64,000 bases of DNA from CBDBBY01 sp965205055 (GTDB taxonomy: Bacteria > Pseudomonadota > Alphaproteobacteria > Rhodobacterales > Rhodobacteraceae): the NCBI GenBank assembly GCA_965205055.1, contig OZ242030.1, forward strand, positions 3,162,001 to 3,226,000, written 5' to 3'. Positions 25,264-34,751 of this stretch are shown here, piece by piece (the first letter of the stretch is position 1; the number at the start of each line of letters is the position of its first letter). The notes below the pieces were generated by a model, which worked only from the letters and a program-made list of their open reading frames with translations, made no database searches and was not told the origin of the DNA. Made by a program: the position numbers and the translations under genes.

Positions 25264-27942
25264 TTGAGCAAAGACGGTTCGGTCAGTCCGATGATGTCCC
25301 AGTATCTCGAGATCAAGAAGGAGCACGAAGGCGCTCTTCTATTTTACCGCATGGGCGACTTCTACGAGATGTTCTTCGACGATGCCGTCGCGGCGTCCGA
25401 AGCATTGGGCATTGCGTTGACGAAGCGCGGACGGACGAAAGGCGGGGATATACCGATGTGCGGCGTTCCCGTCCATTCCGCGTCGGGTTACCTGAACCAA
25501 TTGATCAAGAAGGGATTCAGGGTAGCGGTTTGCGAACAGACCGAAGACCCCGCCGAGACGCGAAAACGCGGTTCGACTGCAGTCGTAGCCCGAGAGGTCG
25601 TTCGGGTCATCACGCCCGGAACTCTGACCGAAGATACGCTGCTGGACGCTCGGCATCACAATCATCTGGCGGCGGTCTCCATCGTGCGGGACGATTCGGC
25701 ATTGGCCTGGGTGGACATTTCCTCCGGTGCGCTGAGCGTGATTCCTTGTCCGATGGTGAAACTCGGGCCGCAGGTCGCCCGGACCGCACCGACGGAACTG
25801 CTGGTATCGGAATCCAATCTCGACCGGCTTGAAAAGATGCTGCCGGAGATCGAGGCGTCATTGACTCCGTTGGCGCCGGTGATTTTCGACAGTTCGGCGG
25901 CTGAAAGAAAGCTGAACGAGCTGTTCGGCGTCTTCGCCTTGGACGGTTTCGGGAGCTTCGGCCGCGCGGAGGTCTCGGCGCTCGGAGCGATCGTCGCCTA
26001 TCTTGAACTTACGCAAAAAGGCAAACTGCCCGGATTGCGGCCTCCCGTCCGCGAACAAGTCGCGGACACCCTTCAAATCGACGCGGCAACAAGGCGGAAT
26101 CTGGAGATCAGCAAGGATTTCAGCGGCGGCCGCGAAAACTCCTTGATCACGGCGATCGATCAGACCCTTACCGCTGGAGGCGCGCGGCTTATGGAAGGAC
26201 GGATCTCCGCGCCGTCGACGAGCCTGACCGAAATCGCCGCGCGCCATGACGCGATCGGGCATTTCGTCTCAGCGACCGAAACCAGGGATGCGGTCCGCAA
26301 CCTTCTTCGCGGGCTGCCCGACATCGAGCGCGCACTTTCCAGGCTGTGCTTGGAACGCGGAGGGCCGCGAGACGCCGCAGCCGTCAGCGAGGGACTCGTG
26401 CTGGCTGATGCGATACGTGAACGGCAAATGTCGGAAGACCTGCCCAGCGCCTTGAAAGCCGACAATGACCATTCGACCGAACTGGACGGTCTGAAACAGC
26501 GTCTCCAAGCTGCGATCGAGAAAAATCCGCCTTTGTCGATTCGCGACGGGAACTACATCCGCGACGGTTTCGACTCCGAGCTGGACGAGAGCCGCCGCCT
26601 GCGCGATCAGGCCCGCAGCGTCGTTGCGGAACTGCAGGCTGAATACATCGGGGAGACGGGCATTCAACCCTTGAAGATGAAGTTCAACAATGTACTGGGG
26701 TATTTCGTGGAAGTTCCGACAGGCCACTCTTCGAAGCTCCTCGCCCAGCCGTTCTCCCAAACGTTCATTCACCGGCAGACGACTGCGAACGCCGTCAGAT
26801 TCACCACGAATCGGCTGTCGGAACTGGAATCCCGCATACTCGGCGCCGGCGCTCGCGCGGACGAGATCGAAAAACGAATTTTCGAAGACATGCGCGCTCG
26901 CATCGCCGGAGCGGCGACAGCGATCAGTTCGGTCGCAAGCTGGCTTGCCGAGGTGGACTTGTCCGCTGCGTTCGCGGAACTGGCGGCGACCCGCGACTGG
27001 TGCCGGCCGGAAATGAACGATCTGGGCGCATTGGAGATATCCGGCGGTCGGCATCCCGTTGTCGAACAGGCGCTGGCGAGAGCGAACGGTCCGCCGTTCA
27101 TCGCCAATGACTGCGTTCTGGACGGCCCTTCGGGCGCCGGCCCGAGAGTTCAACTCCTCACCGGCCCCAACATGTCCGGGAAATCCACATATTTGAGGCA
27201 GAACGCGCTCATTGCGCTGCTGGCCCAATCCGGCTCTTTCGTGCCCGCGGCGTCAGCCCGGATCGGCATTGCCTCGCAACTGTTCTCCAGAGTAGGCGCA
27301 GCCGACGAGCTCGCCCGCGGGCGTTCCACATTCATGGTCGAAATGGTTGAAACGGCGGCGATATTGAACCAGGCCGACAGCGGTGCGCTCGTAATTCTGG
27401 ACGAGATCGGACGCGGGACCGCCACCTACGACGGGCTATCATTGGCGTGGGCGACTCTTGAGCATCTGCATGACGTGAATCGCTGCAGAGCCCTGTTCGC
27501 GACGCATTACCACGAACTCGCCATGCTTTCCGAACGCCTCGAAAAACTCGTCAATGCGAATGTCGCAGTCAGGGAGTGGGAGAACGACGTGATCTTCCTG
27601 CACGAGGTTCGACCCGGAGCCGCCGATCGATCCTACGGCGTGCAGGTGGCGAAGCTGGCCGGCATTCCCGCTTCGGTCGTCGCGAGAGCGCGCGAAATCC
27701 TGGATCGCCTGGAAAGCAACGAACTCGGAGGCAGCAGTCGAACCGCTAATCTGCTGGACGAGCTTCCGCTGTTTTCGTCGGATACGGGAATGGAGCGGGA
27801 GCTTGGACCGACCGAATCTGAAACTGAAAAGCGGCTGAAAGCGGTCAACCCCGACGATCTGACGCCGCGCGAGGCCCTGGCGCTAATCTACGAACTTGCC
27901 GCCGCCATAGAGTGCGGTTCGGGAGGTCGAAAGCCACCGTAG
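25264..27942 (+). CDS. mutS: DNA mismatch repair protein MutS
   Basis: Recognises mismatches and small loops and recruits MutL. 892 residues, full length. Mismatch-binding domain has YRMGDFYEMFFDDA with the Phe-x-Glu motif. Connector, lever and clamp follow. The ATPase has Walker A LTGPNMSGKSTYLRQ, Walker B LVILDEIGRGTATYDGLSLAW and FATHYHEL. The C-terminus includes VQVAKLAGIPASVV. I use the TTG at 25264 because aaaggaggg lies just upstream at good spacing; the next ATG (residue 10) would lack that site. The preceding 300 bases hold the divergent proX promoter and nothing else visible. It stands alone and ends before the AT-rich island. Confidence 0.98.
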   Translation: MSKDGSVSPMMSQYLEIKKEHEGALLFYRMGDFYEMFFDDAVAASEALGIALTKRGRTKGGDIPMCGVPVHSASGYLNQLIKKGFRVAVCEQTEDPAETRKRGSTAVVAREVVRVITPGTLTEDTLLDARHHNHLAAVSIVRDDSALAWVDISSGALSVIPCPMVKLGPQVARTAPTELLVSESNLDRLEKMLPEIEASLTPLAPVIFDSSAAERKLNELFGVFALDGFGSFGRAEVSALGAIVAYLELTQKGKLPGLRPPVREQVADTLQIDAATRRNLEISKDFSGGRENSLITAIDQTLTAGGARLMEGRISAPSTSLTEIAARHDAIGHFVSATETRDAVRNLLRGLPDIERALSRLCLERGGPRDAAAVSEGLVLADAIRERQMSEDLPSALKADNDHSTELDGLKQRLQAAIEKNPPLSIRDGNYIRDGFDSELDESRRLRDQARSVVAELQAEYIGETGIQPLKMKFNNVLGYFVEVPTGHSSKLLAQPFSQTFIHRQTTANAVRFTTNRLSELESRILGAGARADEIEKRIFEDMRARIAGAATAISSVASWLAEVDLSAAFAELAATRDWCRPEMNDLGALEISGGRHPVVEQALARANGPPFIANDCVLDGPSGAGPRVQLLTGPNMSGKSTYLRQNALIALLAQSGSFVPAASARIGIASQLFSRVGAADELARGRSTFMVEMVETAAILNQADSGALVILDEIGRGTATYDGLSLAWATLEHLHDVNRCRALFATHYHELAMLSERLEKLVNANVAVREWENDVIFLHEVRPGAADRSYGVQVAKLAGIPASVVARAREILDRLESNELGGSSRTANLLDELPLFSSDTGMERELGPTESETEKRLKAVNPDDLTPREALALIYELAAAIECGSGGRKPP

Positions 27943-28162
27943 TTCTGGTGATGGGTCGGGCCCCTGCTGGGTAACGGACTCGGCAATCTGGCCCGATCCA
28001 TCCAGACCCGCCTTGCAACTTGAAGCGGACGGAGCGCCATTGTGCGGACAGAAAACGACTTTCGCGCTGCATAGGCAAACTGCACGCTTGCAAATCAACA
28101 ACACACGCTTGCTGGAAGATTCCAACGCCAGCCGACCAACGTTAGGTCAACCGATCCAACCG
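27943..28162. other. Junction between mutS and the restriction island
   Basis: 220 bases with no gene or terminator recognised. Base composition shifts from GC-rich to AT-rich across this stretch, making it a likely left boundary of the inserted island. Confidence 0.35.
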
Positions 28163-28624
28163 CTAGTCAACCCACAAAGCGTCTTTAAACCAATCCAATA
28201 CGACACGGCCACGTTTATAAAATTCCTTGACATCGCTCATCGTCACCTTAACTGGCCTGCCATGCGCCGCGTGATTCCGGTTCGTTACCAAGCTGCCGTA
28301 TGCTTTCCAAGCTCCCTTGTTCTCGCTCCGCAATCTTGCAAACCTTACCCCGCTTGCCTCCCCGAACCTCTTGACCGCATCTCCAACATTCTTCGGATCC
28401 GGGCTAGTGAACGACGCATCCGAAAAACTTTTGGCATATGCACACACAACCGGATCACTCGCTTCCTAACATCGCTTATCAGTCAAATCTTTTAGGATTT
28501 TTTCAAACTCAGCGCACATGTTGATCAACAGTGCATGAGCCAGGACTTCCTCGATTTCTTCCCTTTTGATTCTGCCCGCCGCATTTACTGCCGCACATGC
28601 AATAATCAAATCATCAATCTTCAT
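28163..28624 (-). pseudogene. HEPN-domain (MAE_28990/MAE_18760-like) nuclease gene with one in-frame amber codon
   Basis: Read from an ATG at 28624 the frame gives 52 codons (MKIDDLIIACAAVNAAG ... FEKILKDLTDKRC). It then meets TAG at 28468-28466 and continues open in the same frame for 100 codons to TAA-type termination at 28163. The continuation carries KSFSDASFTSPDPKNVGDAV and the HEPN motif R-x4-H in VTNRNHAAHG. Both halves fit one HEPN protein of the family found beside DUF262 genes. The start is 18 bases after the DUF262 stop, so it is the last gene of the minus-strand cassette. The lesion could be a nonsense mutation, a sequencing error or, less likely, programmed read-through. Confidence 0.7.
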
Positions 28625-28642
28625 TTCTCGAATTCCAAATTA

Positions 28643-29731
28643 TTATTGCCCAAACAAATGATGCAGCGCTTTCGAAAAACGTTGTTTTACGATATTATCG
28701 TTTGTCGTATTGTTCTTCGTGCAATTGTCGAAATCTTCGTCTTCAAGCAGCCTTTGAAATCGCTCCTTGACATCCAGCGGAATCGTCGGCAAACGATTAG
28801 AATAAGCAACCATAACCGAGTCAAAAACCGCAGCGTTTAATCCGGTTCGCACGTGAAATGGCCTTTCTCCCAGACTTTCAACCACAGAATCACAGGTTTC
28901 ATCGAACACTTGTTGAAACGCCGCCAACTCCTTCTTTCCCAGATCCCTATTTCGATGCATGAATTTGCTTAAATAATCTTTCATTGGGCTCCTGTAGTCC
29001 TTGAAGTCTCGCAATGCAAAAAACCGCAAGATCAATTCAATATCTCTCTTTCGGGGATCAGCCGCGGGCTTCCCTAGTATGGCGCGCCAACGATCCAGCT
29101 TATTGATCTCGTCGAGAAACTTCGAAAAACCTCCATGATAAACGCAATTCCTGATTTCCTGATTCACGAGTTTTGTCCCGCCAGTGTTCAAACGTTCAAA
29201 AATATGATACATGCTCGTATCGTCATCGGGATCCAGCTGCTTCACAATAAATGCTCTGAGGATTGAATTCTTGAACCTCTTTTTATCGCAATCCGACAGA
29301 ATATCGAAGGATTTTTCAAAAAATTTACTCTTTTCACTTAACCCTCTGAGCTTGAAGGTTGGCCGCCTGCCTTCTTTTTCCGAATCAAATCTACCTTTGA
29401 AATAGTCAAATACAGTTCGCAGCCGTTGCTGGCCGTCAATGACGAGATAATTTTGGCTATTTCGCTCGATATAAAGAAATATTGCAGGAACCGGAAGATC
29501 CATCAAAAAGGATTCAATCAGCTTGCTTGATTGCGTTTGCGTCCAGATAAAATTTCTTTGAAACTCTGGGATCTGGATTTCGCCATTGAACCATTTCTGG
29601 TGCAATACCTCCAACGTGTAGTCAGCTGGATATGTAGAAATTTGATAATTCGGGGGTGAGCTCTCTGTATCGATTTCCTCCGATGTAATTTCCTCAAGTT
29701 CAACTCCGCTAGTATCTTCGAATTTCGACAT
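28643..29731 (-). CDS. DUF262 (ParB-like nuclease fold) protein
   Basis: 362 residues. The DUF262 core is clear: GEIQIPEFQRNFIW (about 50-63), SKLIESFLMDLPVPAIFL, and YLVIDGQQRLRTV with IDGQQR at 98-103. The last is the NTP-binding/hydrolysis motif shared with GmrS of the GmrSD type IV restriction enzyme. A helical region follows (FERLNTGGTKLVNQEIR). The DUF1524 HNH domain of GmrD is absent. The low GC of this gene contrasts with the chromosome and suggests transfer. It lies between a PD-(D/E)XK endonuclease gene (91 bases upstream) and a HEPN gene (18 bases downstream). Role inferred: NTP-dependent partner of the HEPN protein in antiphage defence. Confidence 0.85.
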   Translation of the reverse strand: MSKFEDTSGVELEEITSEEIDTESSPPNYQISTYPADYTLEVLHQKWFNGEIQIPEFQRNFIWTQTQSSKLIESFLMDLPVPAIFLYIERNSQNYLVIDGQQRLRTVFDYFKGRFDSEKEGRRPTFKLRGLSEKSKFFEKSFDILSDCDKKRFKNSILRAFIVKQLDPDDDTSMYHIFERLNTGGTKLVNQEIRNCVYHGGFSKFLDEINKLDRWRAILGKPAADPRKRDIELILRFFALRDFKDYRSPMKDYLSKFMHRNRDLGKKELAAFQQVFDETCDSVVESLGERPFHVRTGLNAAVFDSVMVAYSNRLPTIPLDVKERFQRLLEDEDFDNCTKNNTTNDNIVKQRFSKALHHLFGQ

Positions 29732-29822
29732 AGTGTTGTCCCAATTTCTCTATCGACCAACGGATCGGTATAATTGAAAAATTCCACTTAACGATAATTT
29801 TGAAGACAGCGGGGAAAAGCTT

Positions 29823-30611
29823 TCAGTCACGATAGTCGATGACCGCGTCTCGCTTAAGCTCTCGAGCGGGAACCAGCCGATAATGCGCTTCTTTAACCAC
29901 TTCAATCTCATCGTCTCGCAGACTCAGTTCAAAAAGCGCTACAATTTGCTCGCTCAAGGGCTGCGCGGCGATCGCCCTGCATCGGAAACCCGGAAACTTC
30001 TCTTTGACGAATAAGATATCTTGAGTCACCTGAACGATTCCCACCTGATCATTTGCGCGTTTGGCTTGTACGGGAATCACATAATGGCAGCCGTGCTTGT
30101 CAAGCCCGACATAAAGTTCGTCGATTTCGATCTGCCCGATTTCTTTGACTGTCGTGCGAAGATGGTTCTGCAGACTGTAAGTCGTAAGGCCCAAAAATGT
30201 GTCTATCAATCGGTTGTAGCGCACGTTAGCCAACAGTGCCTGCTCATCGTCGAGCGCGTATGCACGGATCAATTCGGGCGTCGCGTCGGGTAGATCAATA
30301 ATTGGCAAGTCTTCGTTCGGTACGACGCGACTGATTTTGACCAAACGGAACCGATATTTCGAATGTCCTGCACCTTCAATAATCCATTCAAGCCCGTCCG
30401 GTTGCGTGGCAAGTATGGAATCAGGCAGGTTCCCCCGGTACCGGAAGGAGTACGTCAAATCTCCGACATTCTTAGGGGGATCAAGATTTAATTCAGCGGC
30501 TTTCCCGATAATCTCTTCACGAGCGAAAACAAAACTATCTTCGCCTTCTTGCCAATGATCATTAAAGATGCTCGCGATAATCTCTTGATAGCGGTTGGGT
30601 TTCTTTGCCAT
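29823..30611 (-). CDS. PD-(D/E)XK restriction endonuclease partner of Dcm
   Basis: 262 residues from the ATG at 30611, which overlaps the methylase TGA by one base (TGATG); a GTG three bases earlier is also possible. Residues 159-184 read GQIEIDELYVGLDKHG then VIPVQAKR, with D164 and the Q182-A-K184 triad of a PD-(D/E)XK active site in which the second acidic residue is glutamine. SLQNHLRTTVKEIG before it and PGFRCRAIAAQPLS after it are the blocks I associate with endonucleases paired with C5-cytosine methylases. Tight coupling to dcm makes it the cognate type II endonuclease. Recognition sequence unknown. Confidence 0.8.
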   Translation of the reverse strand: MAKKPNRYQEIIASIFNDHWQEGEDSFVFAREEIIGKAAELNLDPPKNVGDLTYSFRYRGNLPDSILATQPDGLEWIIEGAGHSKYRFRLVKISRVVPNEDLPIIDLPDATPELIRAYALDDEQALLANVRYNRLIDTFLGLTTYSLQNHLRTTVKEIGQIEIDELYVGLDKHGCHYVIPVQAKRANDQVGIVQVTQDILFVKEKFPGFRCRAIAAQPLSEQIVALFELSLRDDEIEVVKEAHYRLVPARELKRDAVIDYRD

Positions 30612-31945
30612 CACGCCATGCCCATGGCTTCGAGCTCAGCCTCGATTTCTTCCTGTTTCCGCTTCTTTGCGTGGCTCTTTCGGTCGCGTCTGTTCGGCGG
30701 CGGCGCAATGCCGAAACGCGCCGAGGCTTGACAAACGGAAAGCGTCAAGAGCGCCGGATCGCCCAGCGACAGCGTTTCCTCCGGTTTGCTTGGCTCGATG
30801 CCGAGAGCTTCAATCACTTTGCTTGCGATAGCTCGGGCCAAGGGAGGGGGCACGGCATTCCCAATTTGGCGAGCGCCATGCCACTTGGTCGCGTGAAATC
30901 GGAACCAGTCGGGGAAGCCGTGCAAGCGGGCCATTTCCCGCACAGTAATGCACCTCGCATGGCGATAATGAATCGGGCGCGGACTGGTGAAGGCTCCTCT
31001 CGCGCCGTCCGTTCCAGCCCGAAGCGTATTCGAAACACCGCCATGCGAAAGCTTGAAGAACCGGCTGATCGGCTCTACGCTGCCTTCTTCGGTTCTCCGA
31101 AAGCGCCGCCGCGAAATTCCAGTATGGTCCGTGCGCGCGCTCGAGGTGAGCAAGCCGGGCTCCCACTCTCGCACGTAACCGAAGTGCCATGCGTCTTTTC
31201 CTTGGCAACGGAGCGCGGCCGCATAACCGGAGGCCTTCCCGAAACGGGATGTCTTGACCGCGTCGCTTGCTTTCAAGGTTGCAAATGTATCCGCATCCGG
31301 CAGGTCGCCGATTGCCTCGGCGCATGACGGACCGAACTCCAGATCAACAAAATGCTTGGGACGGCCGGCTATGTTGGTTGTCGGATCCGGATAATACGGA
31401 AGCGCCCTGCCTTTTTTCACGCCTATCAAGATAAAACGCTCGCGAGATTGCGGCGTGCCGAAGTGCGCGGCGTTAAGGACCTGCCATGGCAACCGGCACT
31501 CGTAGCCGACTCTGTCGAAAGCTTGCACCAGCTCTCTCAGGAATCCTATGTGTTTGCCGACCGTGAGACCCTTCACGTTTTCGAAGACAAAGCTCTGCGC
31601 ATCAAGCTCGTGAACCAGGCGCACAAAGTCCAAAACGAGGGTGTTGCGAGGGTCGTCAAAAGCTCTTTGGCCAATCAGGGAAAAGCCTTGGCAGGGCGCA
31701 CCGCCGAAGACGCAATCAATCGCCATGCCGCCTAGTCTCGCGCGCCGTTTGATCTCGTCGCCGGTCAACTTTTCCACCGATGCGGGGATTATGGTCGCAT
31801 CGGGAAAATTGTACTCATGCGCGGCGCAATGCACCGGATCAATCTCGACTGCAGCCTTTATATCGAATCCTGCTTGCTCAAAGCCGAGGCTTAGCCCTCC
31901 CGCTCCCGCAAATAGATCAATGCCAATCGGTCTCATGCTGCTCAT
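30611..31945 (-). CDS. dcm: DNA (cytosine-5-)-methyltransferase
   Basis: 444 residues with the motif order of C5 methylases. Motif I is IDLFAGAGGLSLGFEQAGF. The motif IV catalytic cysteine is C85 in GGAPCQGFSLIG. Motif VI is FENVKGL (E122), motif VIII is QSRERFILIGV, and motifs IX-X are MARLHGFPDWFRFHATKWHG and RQIGNAVPPPLA. The target-recognition region lies between VIII and IX (about 185-320). The C-terminus adds a lysine/arginine-rich tail. It is the first gene of the four-gene minus-strand cassette and should protect host DNA from the endonuclease next to it. Confidence 0.95.
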   Translation of the reverse strand: MSSMRPIGIDLFAGAGGLSLGFEQAGFDIKAAVEIDPVHCAAHEYNFPDATIIPASVEKLTGDEIKRRARLGGMAIDCVFGGAPCQGFSLIGQRAFDDPRNTLVLDFVRLVHELDAQSFVFENVKGLTVGKHIGFLRELVQAFDRVGYECRLPWQVLNAAHFGTPQSRERFILIGVKKGRALPYYPDPTTNIAGRPKHFVDLEFGPSCAEAIGDLPDADTFATLKASDAVKTSRFGKASGYAAALRCQGKDAWHFGYVREWEPGLLTSSARTDHTGISRRRFRRTEEGSVEPISRFFKLSHGGVSNTLRAGTDGARGAFTSPRPIHYRHARCITVREMARLHGFPDWFRFHATKWHGARQIGNAVPPPLARAIASKVIEALGIEPSKPEETLSLGDPALLTLSVCQASARFGIAPPPNRRDRKSHAKKRKQEEIEAELEAMGMA

Positions 31946-32530
31946 CCATGGAGGCTGCTCAAGAAATGACTTACTCCAATTTCATTGCTTATCGCAATCG
32001 GGATGACGTGAAACCGTGATCAAGATAGGCCCCGGCGGCGGGCAGAATTGCGTCTCGGCTTGAAGCTGCCGCGTCCGCCAAGGCGAGGCGGAGGCGGCGC
32101 TCTCTAGACACAGGATCCGTCAACCGCGAAAAGATGGACGAACTTTGCAGGCCGCCTCCGGCGTAACGGGAGCGGGTTTTGAAACAGCTCGATGTTTGCC
32201 CGGACCTCATCTTGAGCCTGCGGCGGAAGCTGTTTGTCGAGCGCGACGATGCCGCAGGGTTTTTTTGCTCCTATGGCAAATGACCGGCATTTATCTTTGA
32301 TCGGAGACGTCAGAGCGCCCGGCGCGGAATTGCTTCTTCGTTATGCAAAATCGGTCGAAGCGAGGTTGTCCGACTGCCTGATCCAGCCGGCCAAAGACTC
32401 CTTATCGCTTGAACCGGAGCCGTTCCTCACTGGGCGTTTCGCTTAGGCGCCGATCATCGGAGAACAGGAAAATTAACGAGCGCGATCAATAGACCGCGAC
32501 CGGACGGGCAGGAGCGCGGCCGATGCTTCG
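31946..32530. other. Gene-free stretch with a possible decayed coding frame
   Basis: On the minus strand one frame (about 32450 down to 32110) reads protein-like text (SLAGWIRQSDNLASTDFA, a stop, CGIVALDKQLPPQAQDEV, ELFQNPLPLRRR) but is interrupted by stops, and I do not recognise a family. It may be a relic at the right boundary of the restriction island. No vsr gene is found here although vsr often accompanies dcm. Confidence 0.3.
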
Positions 32531-33454
32531 TCATTTGCCGCCGTCGCCCATGTCGGCGACATCAATCTCGATATCGCTGCCCGGCCCGTCCGCAGAAGCC
32601 TCCGGAGCGGGTTTGGACGCGGATTTCGGACCGCCTTCGACCGCGACAGGCTTCGGCGCCCCTGTGGACACCATCACTTTGGCAGGGCGGAGCAGACGGT
32701 CGTGCAGCATGAAGCCTTCTTCGAAAACCTGGATGATCTTTCCCTTTTCCACGTCTTCCGACGGCGCGTTGATCATCGCCTCGTGGTAGTTCGGGTCGAA
32801 ATCCCCGCCTTGCTCCGGCGCAATCTGCTCAATCCCGTTCCGGGAAAGCGAATTCGTAAATTCGCGAAGCGTCAGTTCAATTCCTTCGACCAAGGCGCCT
32901 GCGTTCTTCCGCTCCTCTTCGCCGACCACATCGAGGGCCCGCTTCAGCCCGTCGCGCACCGGAAGCACATCGCGGGCGAGCCTCGTCGCGCCGTACTTGG
33001 ACATTTCGGACTTTTCGCGTTCCGCTCTCTTCCGGACATTCTGCGCCTCGGCCAAGGCGCGCATCCACTGGTCTTTGTATTCGTTCGCTTGCGCCTTCAA
33101 TTCATCGACGCTTTCCATCCCCAACGCTGCGGCAAGCCGGTTCCATCTCGCTATTATACCTTCAATCATGCTGTTGGCGCCCGGATTGCTTCCGTCCTTA
33201 ACTGCTTCAAGCGATTTATCCATGCTTTCGGTCAATTCGCCCAACGCCGAAGCGGTGCCCTCATCCAGCTCGCCCTGCGCGTCTTCCGCCGCATTTTCGC
33301 CCGGCGTCTTCTCGACGTCAGACCCAACTTGCGGGACAGTTCCGTTCGTTTTAGCTTCCGGCTGCTCTTGACCGACGGCGTCCTCGGCTGCCTCCGGCCG
33401 ATCCTCGCGTGCAACTTCAGCTTCGGTCGCGTCCTGCTTCATGTTTTCCTGCAT
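32531..33454 (-). CDS. grpE: Nucleotide exchange factor GrpE with long acidic N-terminus
   Basis: Releases ADP from DnaK. The GrpE core spans the C-terminal ~190 residues: the coiled-coil opening YKDQWMRALAEAQNVRKRAE, LPVRDGLKRAL, the NGIEQIAPEQGGDFDPNYHEAM segment, VFEEGFMLHDRLLRPAKVMV. The ~100 residues before it are acidic and low-complexity (many E, D, A), longer than usual for GrpE. I take the ATG at 33454 (307 residues) with gggggcg upstream; a TTG two codons earlier is possible. It follows hrcA by 20 bases on the minus strand. Confidence 0.95.
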   Translation of the reverse strand: MQENMKQDATEAEVAREDRPEAAEDAVGQEQPEAKTNGTVPQVGSDVEKTPGENAAEDAQGELDEGTASALGELTESMDKSLEAVKDGSNPGANSMIEGIIARWNRLAAALGMESVDELKAQANEYKDQWMRALAEAQNVRKRAEREKSEMSKYGATRLARDVLPVRDGLKRALDVVGEEERKNAGALVEGIELTLREFTNSLSRNGIEQIAPEQGGDFDPNYHEAMINAPSEDVEKGKIIQVFEEGFMLHDRLLRPAKVMVSTGAPKPVAVEGGPKSASKPAPEASADGPGSDIEIDVADMGDGGK

Positions 33455-33474
33455 GCCCAATGCGCCCCCAGACG

Positions 33475-34536
33475 CTATTTTTCCGATACCATTCGCCCGA
33501 CGAGCTGCGCCGTGTAGTCCACGATCGGCACGATCCTGCCGTAATTCAGCCTTGTGGGACCGATCACGCCGAGCGCGCCGACGATCTTTCCTCCGGAGTC
33601 CATATAGGGCGAAATCACGAGAGATGAACCTGACAGCGAAAAAAGTTTGTTCTCCGAACCGATGAAGATCCTGACACCTTCGCCCTGATCCACGAGTTCG
33701 AGGAACTCGACGATGTCCCTTTTCCGCTCCAGATCGTCGAACAGCACCCGCACCCGCTCGAAATCGCTGCTCGCCTCGGTCCCCTCAAGCAGGTTCGCGC
33801 GGCCCCTCACGATCAAGCGCTCGTTGGGGTCGCTTTTCGTTTCCCAGACCGCAAGCCCTTTTTCGACCAGCCGTTTCGCAATGCTGTCTATTTCGTTTCT
33901 ATGCTGCTCGACCTCGCGCGTCGCCGTTTCCAGAAGCTCGGTGATCGTCCTTCCGTTGACGATCGCGTTGATGAAGTTAGCGGCCTCTCTCATCGCCGAA
34001 GGAGTCTGGCCGGGCGGCGGCACGAAAAAACGGTTCTCGACGCTCCCGTCCTCCATGACAAGCACGACGATGGCCCTGTCGGGCGCCAGCGAAACGAATT
34101 CGACATGCTTGATCGGAGTTTCGCTCTTCGGGGTGAGAACGAGGCTGGCGCTTTTCGTCAATCTGGACAGGATCACGCCTATGCGGTCGAGAATCCCGGA
34201 GACCTCCGAGCCGCCGTGCGCAGCTGCCGACGCGATCCGCTGACGGTCCTCGTTCGGAACGTCGGAGACTTCGAGAAGCTCATCGACGAACATCCGCAGC
34301 CCGAGCTCGGTCGGCACCCGGCCTGCCGACGCGTGGGCGCTCTGCAGCAGGCCGAAATGCTCCAGATCCTGCATCGCATTGCGGATCGTCGCAGCAGACA
34401 CCTTGGTTTCCATGTCCCTTGATAGCGTTCGCGATCCGATCGGGGCGCCGTTCGAGAGATATGTTTCAACCAGAGTCTTGAAGACCTCCCTGTTGCGGTC
34501 GGTCAAATCGTCAAGAATGCGCGATTGCTCTTCCAT
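33475..34536 (-). CDS. hrcA: Heat-inducible transcription repressor HrcA
   Basis: 353 residues from the ATG at 34536 (MEEQSRILDDLTDRNREVF). The winged-helix N-terminus has PIGSRTLSRDMETKVSAATIR and MQDLEHFGLL, as expected for CIRCE-binding HrcA. The dimerisation domain follows, with SLAPDRAIVVLVMEDG and a C-terminus GALGVIGPTRLNYGRIVPIV. An in-frame extension to 34680 has no conservation. No CIRCE element (TTAGCACTC-N9-GAGTGCTAA) was found in the window, so its operator is probably at groESL elsewhere. Divergent from rph. Confidence 0.96.
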   Translation of the reverse strand: MEEQSRILDDLTDRNREVFKTLVETYLSNGAPIGSRTLSRDMETKVSAATIRNAMQDLEHFGLLQSAHASAGRVPTELGLRMFVDELLEVSDVPNEDRQRIASAAAHGGSEVSGILDRIGVILSRLTKSASLVLTPKSETPIKHVEFVSLAPDRAIVVLVMEDGSVENRFFVPPPGQTPSAMREAANFINAIVNGRTITELLETATREVEQHRNEIDSIAKRLVEKGLAVWETKSDPNERLIVRGRANLLEGTEASSDFERVRVLFDDLERKRDIVEFLELVDQGEGVRIFIGSENKLFSLSGSSLVISPYMDSGGKIVGALGVIGPTRLNYGRIVPIVDYTAQLVGRMVSEK

Positions 34537-34566
34537 TTGCACGCACGGTGGTCTGAAGCGGACAGC

Positions 34567-34596
34567 ATAGCTATTGCCGTCCGCACCGGTAGTCAA
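34567..34596 (-). promoter_or_regulatory. Predicted promoter of hrcA-grpE
   Basis: On the minus strand TTGACT (34596-34591), then 16 bases, then ATAGCTAT (34574-34567), giving a -35/-10 pair about 30 bases before the hrcA ATG. The -10 (TAGCTA) is only a partial match. Confidence 0.4.
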
Positions 34597-34751
34597 CGGC
34601 GGCCGCGCGGGCAAGCCGGAAGTCGTCGGGATTTCGAGCGGAATTTGCTGCTGCCGCGCGGCGGCGGCGATGCGTTGCATCCGGTCGAAACCTTTTGATC
34701 TTGCCGGATGCTTGCCGTATGGAACCGCCCGACTCGCGGAAAGGAATCGAA

